The notes beneath the pieces were generated by a model. It did not search any database. It had not been told where the DNA came from and saw only the letters and a program-made list of their open reading frames with translations. A DNA stretch of 64,000 nt from Leptodontidium sp. MPI-SDFR-AT-0119. Lineage: Eukaryota; Ascomycota; Leotiomycetes; Helotiales; Leptodontidiaceae. Where the stretch lies: contig JAHLEZ010000025.1 in NCBI GenBank assembly GCA_020726505.1, positions 372,001 to 436,000 of the forward strand, in the 5' to 3' direction. The translations under genes were made by a program, and so were the position numbers. How positions within the stretch are numbered: the stretch's first letter is position 1; each line of letters starts with the position of its first letter. Positions 12,019 to 21,498 of the stretch are shown here, piece by piece.

Positions 12019-15000
12019 CTATATATGAGAAATACTAGCAAGTAACTCCTCATGCTTTTCATTCAGCACCCTAGTCTCAGCCTTCAATTCCTCTTTTCGC
12101 CTCTCCTCCTCCAAATTTTCCTGGTTCCTAGTATCATCCACACGTTGAGGCTTAGACGCTAATACCATCTCGACGTCACTAACGATGAGCCCAAGAACTA
12201 TATTTACCGCGTCATATAGATCACGGAAAGTTTCTTGGACCAGACGATCGATATTCGCCTGTATCTTGGCCGAAATATGAGGGAACAACGTGCCGTTTGT
12301 GATCCGCCCTTGTACGATAGATCGTTGACGAGCCGCTTTTCCCGTACCTGCTCGCATGAAATGTGTCAACGCTCATGGTACTGTGGGCATGGTAGTATAT
12401 GTAGAGGAAGTGTGCATCGAGGGGGGACGGACGGAGGGGGTGTACTAACCACTCTCCCCAGCTGCTGCGCGGTATGCTGGCACCATCTCAGAAACTATAT
12501 AAGAAGAGTCGTTCGGTTCGGATGCATAGCGCTGGATCAATCTGAGGATTCTTTAGCACCGATACCTAGGTCTGTTAAACGAACTTGAGAAAATAAGAGG
12601 AAAGGGCGAAGTAAAAGCGCTGCGTACTTGACTTCGCGTGCAAAATCTTGTCGGACTAAACTAAACTTGTACTCTATATCTTGAATTCTGAAGTCAATTC
12701 CTTGCACTAAGGCGGAAGCAAAGCCTTGCACTAATCATGATCCGCTCATTAGTACCGCTCTGTTGTGTTTAGAGTCTCCTCAAGAAACTTGCCTCTAAGG
12801 TGTGATTGTAAATTGAGCAAGGAGGTTCTGATAGACTGGAGGAGGGTCTCAAAAACGGTCGGAATTTCATCTTCTAGCAAACCCCACTGATACGCCAACT
12901 CGATTCTCATTTTCCAGATGAGCTCAGAATTCCAGTTCAAATGACCGCGTTTCGGCGTTGCATGATCGCCGCGATTCAGACACCACGCATTGTACTGGGC
13001 TAATGACAAGATCAGTATCATCATCTACAGAGGGTATGATCCGCAACGTATTTACTCCAATGCCACTACGCTGTGTTAGATTCAAAGGTATTGTGATAGG
13101 GAGCGGAATTGACATACAGAAGTCCACTCCCTGCCTTTGGTTTCTGCTGCGTCTTCCCAAAAGTGATTCCGTTGTTCTTTGATTCATTTTGTAAATTTCT
13201 CTTGAACACGTTTATGCCGAAAGTTGAACTTACCTAGGTAGTCAGAAAGAACCTCTCGGAAACTGTCCTGAAACTCAGCTTTTGACTGATTGATCTTGTT
13301 GGAAATCTTTTTGTTGATTAGCTTGATGCAGCGTTAAATGAAGAAATAACACGTACCTCTGCTGTTATTTCTTGTAAGAAAGTGTGGATTGATTCATCAT
13401 ATTGCCCACGATTCTCGACTTGTGGGTGAGGTTGGGAACTACTTGCCCAGAGCTCAACAGAGCTCAGCAAACTTGACAGCGTCGATTGAAGGAAGTGCTT
13501 CGCTTCGAGAAGTTGGGCTCCTGCAGTGATCGTATGACAAAATCGACGAAGTTCTGGGATGCCGCTGGCGCGAACCATCTCGGCATTGCCTTTTCTCGAA
13601 AACTTCTCATAAGTTGTGTTAGATACACAGAAGACTTCCAATCGTCCTCCGGGTATTTTCGAAGCATAGGCGTTTTGGAGGCCCTCTTTGACATGGCTGC
13701 TTCTAGCGTCGATGAGGAGGAATTCTTGCCTATGGAATTATTAGCTCACGTTACACAAATTTGACACTTGCTCAACATGCTTCCGTTTCAATTGTTTCTT
13801 CAGACTTTTGTCGTTATTTCTCCTCGCGTCCTCAATTTCTTTGTCAAGTTGTTCCATCATGGATGGCGATATCTTCTTATCCGGACCGCAGAATTCCCGC
13901 CTCGCCGTCTTTTGGTTAATATCCTGACACGCATGAGTTACACATGCTTTCACGGAGGAGGGACATTGGCTCACTTCTGATTTAGTACAGACAATCGCCA
14001 AATTCAAACTCTTCACCCCAGATTCTTCCCATTCCACAGGAGCATGCCGAGCTAGAATACTGTAGAGGGACGACTTCAAGGACTGGTCGGTAATAGCTCG
14101 AGATATTTTGGCGACGATAAAGACGTTATCACACTTCATGAGGTATGTCTGTGTTGCTCGTACTCTTGCTAGGTTGGTATCTTGCAAACCTGATATTTGA
14201 TTTCTTTATTAGCCTCTCATATCAAATTAGTTTTAATTGAGTACTTACCAGGCAAGTCTGCAAGCACAACGCCCGTCTTCAAGACTTGGGCACTTAAGTA
14301 GACACTAATGAGCAGGGGCGGTTAGAAAAATAAATCGCTAAAGCTTTGTGGAGGATGGATTATACCGAATAATTTTCGTGAAGGGCCAAAACCTATCTTG
14401 CATGAATATGCTCGTCTTCTCACAGCACTCTTCTGCGGTGTCCGCCGTTGCCTTCCAGGTTCCAGAGCTACCATCACCTGGCCACTGAAGTTCATGTGCC
14501 CACTGTATAAGCTTGGATGTAGCTTTGGCCAAGCCTCCCTCAGCCATGTCAGAGAGCAGCTGTTTGTTGAACCCCCTCTGGTGCTTGAATCCCGCTTCTA
14601 GAGCTGACCACGCTTGCTCCGATTCCCTCTGATAACGAGCATAATCTTTAGGATCTACCGTGTCTTCCTCTACTTCGGGAAGAAATATTTGACGGTAGTT
14701 CCATAAAAGCTCCTTGATAAGGTCCTCAATTTCTGACTTGGAAAGGTATTCGACTTCGATTGTGATAGGAGCTGTATGATCCCTTGTCTTTTGTCGATAT
14801 TCAGTGACAACTGAAGTACATGCGGCACCGATGTCTCCCTGTCTAAACGTAAGCACTCGAATCTCATCAGACGGCGTTATCAACCCACAGTTTTGGCGAT
14901 CTCCGGTACATGGAGTAGAGCGTTGATGAGACTACTCTTTCCTAGAAACACGTTAGCTACAGTAGTTACTCTTGGCCTAGACCGCGATTACCTTCCCCAG

Positions 15001-15488
15001 AGTCCCCGAGCACCGCAATTGTCCTCGTATCAGAGCTCCGAAAAGTCCCCAATCTTCTGGCGTCTTTGAATAGCCTCCCTAGGTCACTCGAAGGTTCGGA
15101 AGAGCCAATCACCTTCTCAATGGCGGTGACTACCTTATTTGCGATGCCCAGACCATTTTGCAGCGCCGTCTGGAAAGCCGAGGTGAAAAAAGGCTCTTGG
15201 GGAGCTTCTTCATCTCTTACATCGTAGGGGATTGTGTTGTCATTGTTTTCATTGTTGCCACTAACATCGGATGCATCAGAGACACTTCGCTGACGCAGGC
15301 CACCTAAGCTCAAACTCAATTCCGAAATTTAAGTGTACAATAAAAGAGTTACTTGCCTGGGGGGGGACGAAGCATGGGGTATGCTAGCTGTGGTGTGGTG
15401 TCTGAGTGAACTTCATCTCTGGTTGAAATGCCTCGCTCTACAGTTTCGCTGGTACCAGGAATCGCAATCTTCTCATCTGAATATAAAG
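12019..15488 (-). pseudogene. SLIP-GC-like (dynamin-superfamily) GTPase gene, 3' portion downstream of a transposon insertion
   Basis: Minus-strand exons join in frame from about 15488 to the stop at 12019. The P-loop (GDSGEGKSSLINALL) is built across an intron at about 14947-14978. It is followed, after a 50-nt intron, by a GDIGAACTS switch segment, then DLPG (G3) near 14250 and CTKSE (G4-like) near 13985. A long helical C-terminal region includes PELRRFC, YNAWC and GTGKAARQR. These match the fungal relatives of the vertebrate nuclear GTPase SLIP-GC (NUGGC). The intron at 15304-15356 has a GC donor (GCAAGT) and restores the frame exactly. No stop interrupts the exons. The first coding exon is separated from its 5' half (19999-20489) by the element at 15491-19996, so the gene as it stands should not make full-length protein. 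Function of the fungal members is not established to my knowledge. Confidence 0.85.
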
Positions 15489-15490
15489 TA

Positions 15491-15520
15491 CAGTCCGTCC
15501 ACCTCAAACACGGTAAAATT
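15491..15520 (+). repeat. left terminal inverted repeat of the 4.5-kb element
   Basis: Thirty bases beginning CAGTCCGTCCACCTCAAACA, exactly complementary to 19967-19996 and preceded by the TA target duplication. Confidence 0.95.
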
Positions 15521-15570
15521 GAGAATTAAGTAATATATAATATCTGTCTAAACTATATTATACAGTTAAT

Positions 15571-15612
15571 TGCTAGCGTTCGAATGGACCCATTTTTATC
15601 CCAATTAGGCTA
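15571..15612 (+). repeat. subterminal direct repeat, copy 1
   Basis: Begins TGCTAGCGTTCGAATGGACC; the matching copy at 19737 reads TGCTAGCTTTCGAATGGACC in the same orientation. Looser similarity (a GGATCAAAA-type stretch) continues for roughly another 60 bases in both copies. Confidence 0.8.
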
Positions 15613-16329
15613 GCGGATAAGAAGTTATTATTAGATAAGTAAGGTCTTGGCGGGATCAAAATATTTTGAGATTTTATTTTTTATATAATTATGTTTTTTA
15701 AATCTGTTAATTATTTTTTAGGAATTATTTTTCTTTCTAAATTCATTATTAAATATTTTACACTATATAGTAAAAGAAAAGTTAAAGATTTATTAGTCTA
15801 CCCCACTTTATTCTAAAACATTTTACTTCCCTAATAATATAAGAACTAAAAAAGTATTAACTTAAAGTTTATTAAATAAAATAACTTATATAACAGCATA
15901 TTATAAGTTTAATAAATAGTTAATAAGTGAGTGACTACTGATGCTTAGTCATTAGCTTGAAAGTACTAGTTTAATTGCTTAAAAATCCTTTTTCTGTCTA
16001 GAAACTTCTTTCTTAAAATATTAATAACTTCGCTAAATTAACCCTACTATAACACTTGATAATAATAGCTAATCAAGTAACAGTTATTTATAAGTAATTA
16101 ATCTATTTTAAAGAGTATTACTAATAATTCATTTTACGCTAGTCGTATTAAGAGATTTTTCTAATTCCTATTGATTTACTATTAGCGAGAGTTACAATAT
16201 TAAATATTAAACGATTACTTCTTAAGAAGATTCTAAATAAAGCACTTTTATAACTGCTAAGCTAGCTACCGTACTAACAAATAAATACAAAATCTAACTA
16301 ATGAAATCAAGCTAAGTGATCTACCTCTA

Positions 16330-19300
16330 AGGGGTTACCCTCTAGTACTATATCGAACTCTTTCATCCACGCTTCCGTAATATACCTATGGCCGCTTTGC
16401 TTTTTAACACACCAAGCTGCTTATTTTACGCTAAGCCCTTTCCGGTAAGCGTCCATAAAGCGTAAAGCTCTATTAATATACCTTCGAAGTGTATCAAGAG
16501 GGCAAGAATCAAGAGCTTTAAAAGTAGCTTCTCGAGCCTATAAAATAAACAAATATATAAGTAAATATATTAAAAGGGTAAGTAAAAAGTAATACATACG
16601 TCGTCAAAGGTAGTCTTCCAAACCTGTCAATAGAGGTTTTTACAGTAGGCCCAATACATCTCAATCGGGTTTAGCTCGCAATGAAACTTCAGTAAAAAGA
16701 GACACTTATAGCCTCTAGCCAATAGCATCTCTTCTAAAGCTGACTTTTGCTCAAAGAAGTCTTTGTGATTAGCTAGAATCCTTGCTAAACAACAAGTAGC
16801 TTTCTTAGTCGGAGGCCAAGAGAGGAGGTTATTACACCTCTTTTTTGCTTCTCCGGTACACTTAGCGACTGGAAGCTTTTTCCCTATAATTAGTTAATAA
16901 AATATTCCAAAACTAACTATTAATAACGTACCGGTAAGTAAACACCCTCTCTCTGCGAGAATCTGTTTAATTCCCTTTAGTGTTTCTTCGATTATTATCT
17001 TTTTGACCCTCTTTTTTTTGCTAGGAATTTCAACCTTAATAACCTTCTCTACCTTATAGTTGAGCTCTTGAATAGTACCAACTAGCCCACGAGCTTGTTT
17101 AGCTTCGCTAATATCAGGGGGAAAGTATATATCCTAAAATTAAGTTAGTATTTCCTAAATAAGAAGGTATAACTGAAATACCTTTTGAGGTAAAGGAGCT
17201 CCCCCTTCTCCAAGATTCATAGCGAAAGCGTTCAACGCTCCACTTCCCTTGCTAGCGTGAGCACTTGATTGGTCAAAAACAAAGACAGCTACCTTATTAA
17301 GGTGCTTTTCTTCGAATATATCAATAGCTTCCGCCACTTACTCTAAGAGCTGCTTTGTATCCCAATATTCGACTTTTTGCGGCCCTCCCGGATATATGAT
17401 TTTCCGAGCATCCTTTTGACCAATAATAAGCCTCCCTTCAAGACTTATAAAGTCAGAAACGTGAATAAGACCTCCTTTACTTTTAGAGGGCATTTTTTGT
17501 TAATTATCGTCTAACCAAATACGAGTAGAATAGTCTTTAGCGTGAAAACAACTCTCGTCGTAGTAGTAAATAATATACTCTTTCTCCCCCAGTAGTAAAG
17601 TTAGTAGAATTAGTTGTAATACTTTATCAGTGTCTTCTTCGTAATTCGTAGTTAACGACTAGTAAAGAGCTATTTGCGGTAGGAATTCTTTTTGACGATA
17701 TTCAATAACGTCTTCTCTCTCGTGGCCGTCAACGTAGACTCCTTTCTTTTCTTCAGTAGCGTAAAAGCCAAGACGATTTAACCACTTATAAGTAGACGTT
17801 CTACCAAGTGGTTTCCATTCTTTTGGCTTTTTACCGACCTTATTCCGTGTACCAGTAGTATTACCAAGAAGAGGTTTTTTAAGCTTTCTAGCCGAAGCAA
17901 GTAGCCGAGGCATGATCTGCGTATTAAGGGCGTGTCGAAACCCCTTTGGTGTAACTGTAGCTAGCTTTTGAGCTAATAACCAAGCTCTATAAGCTTTATA
18001 AACGTCTTCGTTATCAAGATAAGAGCGATTTTTTTGCTTGCCACCACGAGTTTCAATTAGTAAATAGCCGTAAGTTCGATAATAGAGATATAAAGCTCTA
18101 ATCTTTCGGGCAAGGGTTTTTCCGTTTCCAGTAGGGTGATTACTTTCGGCGACAAGTAAAGAAGCTTCGATTCTACCTCTACGAGGATTTCTTTTCAAGA
18201 TATTTTGGACGTATTGTTGAATAAGCGAATATTCAAAGCGTACGCGAGGAAGTAGCGAAAGGTGTTTATTATTGACTTGTTTTTTAATCGAATCGAGTAC
18301 TTCTCTATAAGTTCTTGGCGTAATAAGAGACTCAGAGGTAAGATCAATAGCGTCGCTAATAAGAGAGTCTAATAAAAGCTCCCTTCGTCCACTATCAAGA
18401 AACTCAACGTCGTTAAGATTATCTAACTCAATAGAGTTATCTTCGGCTTCGAATTCAGCCTCTACTTAAGCGTTAAAATCAGAATCTTCGTCGTCGTCGT
18501 TATCGTCGCTCGAATAGATATCTTCGAATATATCTTCTTCTTCAGGAGGTAAAGGTAAAGATTTTAGCTTAAAAAAAGCAGAAAGAGGTTGTTGAGTTAT
18601 TGACTTAATAGCTAAAGAGCCAACTGAGCCAGAGGGTGTTTTATTGACTTTTTGAAGCGAAGTTTGTCGATTTATCTCTCGTTGAGCCGCTCTAGCTCGT
18701 TTACGAGTTACTAAGGATTTCTCTTTAAGAGGGGCTAATTTACTCTTATAAGAGCCTTTGGATTCTAAATTAGAAGTTAGTTATATTATATATATATATA
18801 AAGATATTAAACACTTACTGAAAGTTAGTAGATTAATCACTTTCTCAAGTAGTACAATTAAGTTACCCTTTGAGTTAATTATTGACTAACGAAGTTGGCT
18901 GCAGAAGTCCGTGCTTTCAGGGCATTTTCAGGCCTAAGCGAGCAACTCTTCAGGCTTTTAAAACTTCGAGTTATCGTTTTCATTTTAAAATATCTAAGCC
19001 AAAGATAATGTTTAGAGCTTCAAATCTCGGGTACGCAGGAACATTTACCTAGTTAACAGTTTCATTCAATTCGATTTCGCGATATCGAAGTTATCAATTT
19101 TCATTTGTTAGCAAAATGCCCTGAAAGCATGGACTTATGCAGCCAACTTCGTAACGAAAGTACTTAGAGGTTTTAAACTCTTCGGTAACTTCCTTCTCAA
19201 TATCTAATTCGTCGATATCCTCCCTATCTAGCCTATCCGGGCCTAGCTCTTCAAGATCTTGATCTAAAAACTCGTTGGCTTGAGTTATATCATCTTCTTC

Positions 19301-19551
19301 TTCGTCCTCACTCTCTAATTCGCTAATCACTTAAACTCTCCTTTCTTCCTCAAACTCTAATTCGTTGACTTGACTACTATTAAAAGCAGTAAGTGTAGTA
19401 ATAGCAATAAGCTTCGTAGGGCGTAAAGGTAAGGGAATTATAAAAGAAGATTCAAGTGTTTATTAACGTAGCCGCTTTGCAATTAGCTGAATAGGCGACT
19501 TAGGAGGTGATTTAGCGAGTGTAACGCTTCTATTACGCTTTGAAAGAGCCA
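16330..19551 (-). pseudogene. RIP-degraded DDE transposase
   Basis: Reading leftward from ATG 19551 (MALSKRNRS), the frame can be followed through an acidic N-terminal region and an intron near 18790-18830. It continues through a basic helix region (RTSTYKWLNRLGFYA, then DGHEREDVIEYRQ, about 17700-17800) to the three catalytic segments: D in YYYDESCFHA (about 17560), D in VFDQSSAHAS (about 17280) and E in FHCELNPIEMYW (about 16660). At least nine in-frame stops interrupt it. All but one are TAA or TAG where the frame predicts Gln; the other is TGA for a likely Arg. This is the C-to-T signature of RIP on the coding strand. The N-terminus is also broken by the inverted-repeat element at 18889-19152. 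Other members of the 'HEREDVVEYR' group are known from fungi. Confidence 0.85.
18889..19152. mobile_element. nested 264-bp inverted-repeat element (MITE-like) in the transposase
   Basis: Arms of about 40 bases (18889-18928 and 19113-19152) begin ACGAAGTTGGCTGCA and are complementary except for two transitions or transversions. TA dinucleotides lie at both borders (18887-18888; 19152-19153). The interior has no ORF. The element breaks the acidic N-terminal region of the transposase and supplies the last codons of the ORF seen at 19094-19330. Confidence 0.75.
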
Positions 19552-19736
19552 TACTAAGTGTCGTAGAAGTGGTAGTTGAGAGAATAGTGGTAGTAGTGCT
19601 AATATTAAGGTAGAGTTGACGTTGAAAGTTAAAGATATTTCAGCTCGCTTAATATTAAGCTAAAGAACACCAATAATCCTTAATTATTAAAACTCCACGT
19701 TTAATAAAACGTTCTAATCTATCTTATAGATCTAAC

Positions 19737-19779
19737 TGCTAGCTTTCGAATGGACCCACTTTTATCCAAATCGGGCTTA
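19737..19779 (+). repeat. subterminal direct repeat, copy 2
   Basis: Second copy of the block at 15571-15612, same orientation, with a few substitutions. Confidence 0.8.
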
Positions 19780-19966
19780 GTACTATAAAGTTATATCGTT
19801 GCCAAGACAAAGGGATCAAAAATTTTGAAAAATATTTTTTTCGTGATATATTTGATAATAACTTTTTAATTACATAGTAAAATAGGAAAAGCTAAGAAGC
19901 CAAATAGCTTTATATATATAAACGCAGCTTTTCATAAGAAAATATCTCTACTTTTATAAGGTTTGA

Positions 19967-19996
19967 AATTTTACCGTGTTTGAGGTGGACGGACTG
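19967..19996 (-). repeat. right terminal inverted repeat of the 4.5-kb element
   Basis: Exact reverse complement of 15491-15520, followed by the TA duplication at 19997-19998. Confidence 0.95.
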
Positions 19997-19998
19997 TA

Positions 19999-20489
19999 TG
20001 CAAAGGTTGGGAAATCCCATGGTCCGGTGTTGCTATTGTTGGCAAAGATGAAACGGTCAACCCCGCCGGGGACCCTTGAGAGGACGGACGAGGTATCTGT
20101 TCAGGTTCAGAGGATGGCCTGGGCGTGATATTATGCAGGAGTCGAAATGTGGACGTCTCCTGTGGTTCTATAGATAGTGAGTTGCTGCCTGGCTGGCTGG
20201 ATTGGAAAGCGATTCCGGGGCCATCTCGTGCTGGAGGCGGAAGGTGATGGGTACTGAGGGCAGTGTCTGGACTCTGGTAGCTACCTTGATACTGCGAAAT
20301 GGTAGAGCCTGCTGACAGGGACTGGCTTGTTCCAGAGGAAGAATCGTGAGATGGTGCTTCATGAGTGGTCGGAATATCCTGCGAACTCCCAGGAGTGCCA
20401 CTGCTTCTGGACCTGGCCCTTAGCGGAAGCGGAGCAATCTTCCGTCCTTGACGAGGTATGTTTGGAAGACTAAAAGGTGGAGATGACAT
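19999..20489 (-). pseudogene. SLIP-GC-like GTPase gene, 5' portion (N-terminal region)
   Basis: ATG 20489 opens a Ser/Pro/Gln-rich, low-complexity N-terminal region (MSSPPFSLPNIPRQGRK) of about 163 codons that reaches the transposon border at CCT TTG CAT. Removing 15491-19996 and one TA gives CAT ACT TTA TAT TCA GAT GAG, which continues in the same frame into the exon at 15488 and on to the GTPase domain. The present ORF instead runs seven codons into the terminal repeat and stops at 19971. The disordered N-terminus is typical of fungal members of this family. Its promoter must lie in the about 95 bp between 20489 and the neighbouring gene's stop at 20585, or upstream within that gene. Confidence 0.82.
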
Positions 20490-20584
20490 CGTGCTTGGGG
20501 TTCGACCCTCTGGAAATGATTTGCGTTGATTGAGGATTAATTATATTCAATAATGTGCAAAGAGTGGGTGGGAATGAAGAGGTT

Positions 20585-21231
20585 TCAGTTTAAGTTTGCG
20601 ACACGTGGCAGGCGGGAGGCGGCGTCGGCAAAGCGGCTCGGCTCCACAGCATGAACCAGTTGCTGACGCTCAAACAAAGCGACAGTTTCTGTGGTGTAGA
20701 TTTGGATGCGATGCTGGCAAGAAATAATCAGACCTTGATCACGACGGACAAGTATGTTGCACTCACGCTTCGCTTGTAATGGCCAAGACTTCGGGTATGT
20801 GATTGCATCTCAATGTCCTCGAATTGTCTATAGCGAGCGGACGGAGACATCTGCGACAAGACTGGATCGTGACAAGGATCTGATTGATTGTTGGAGTTGC
20901 CAAAGCGGCGATGCAGCCATCGAAGCAAGTGAATGGCACTGGGAAGCAGCATGATGACGACAGCCAGCAACCCAAAGATGGCCTCGAGAGTGATCATCGT
21001 TGCAGGCCAGAGAAACGAATTTTGGCTGAGTTTGTACCTGAAGTAGCAGACTGAGTCGAATTCCTGCACCAGTTCAAAGCGATGGGCGATCCGAGACGAC
21101 CATTTATGTGCCTAGGTATTCAGATTCTGTGTTCGCAATTCCACCGGCCGCCTCCGCTGGACAGAACCCCGTAGCCGGAATCTGTACTTACCCCTCGCAG
21201 ATGTTGGACGAGAATCGATCCAGAATCTGTG
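20585..21231 (-). CDS. small single-pass membrane protein (5' end uncertain)
   Basis: Three minus-strand exons join in frame: about 21192-21231, about 20764-21115 and 20585-20716 (donors GTAAGT and GTGAGT; acceptors CACAG, CCTAG, GCCAG). The middle exon has a strong hydrophobic span (FGLLAVVIMLLPSAIHLL) preceded by FLWPATMITLE and followed by a basic stretch, so one transmembrane helix with a cytosolic Arg/Ser-rich tail is likely. I find no conserved domain. The first coding exon is not resolved; it should lie upstream of 21231. It is on the same strand as the GTPase gene and ends less than 100 bp before its ATG. That closeness makes a shared role conceivable but unproven. Confidence 0.6.
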
Positions 21232-21498
21232 CAAAAAAAATGAGGGCCTCGTGTCTGTAGTGGAGGCTTTATTGATTGGCTGATTTCGCGACAGGCTTGC
21301 GCCTCAAAAAGCCAGATTCTGGACATTTCAGCTGGGCGCAGCTGCACTGCCCTGCTGCCTCATACATAACCAAGCCGTGTGCCCTGAACACCACAAGGCC
21401 GATCACCTCTCTTCGAACTCCTCGCATGTCTATGTACAGAAGGTGAAATTTGACTGCTTGAGTAACTGACGCTTGTCAGTGAGAACAGAATATTCACC

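Larger units (their letters stand above)
15491..19996. mobile_element. 4.5-kb DDE DNA transposon with perfect 30-bp TIRs and TA duplication, inserted in the GTPase gene
   Basis: The ends 15491-15520 and 19967-19996 are perfect 30-bp inverted repeats beginning CAGTCCGTCCACC, flanked by TA at 15489-15490 and 19997-19998. Inside is a minus-strand transposase relic whose catalytic segments can be read (YYYDESCFHA, VFDQSSAHAS, FHCELNPIEMYW). The body is AT-rich with many CAA-to-TAA type stops. About 43 bp starting TGCTAGC at 15571 and again at 19737 form a subterminal direct repeat in the same orientation, which is unusual. A smaller inverted-repeat element sits at 18889-19152. TA duplication plus DDE motifs place it in or near the Tc1/mariner/pogo assemblage; the HEREDVIEYRQ segment suggests a less common group that I will not name. 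Confidence 0.92.
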
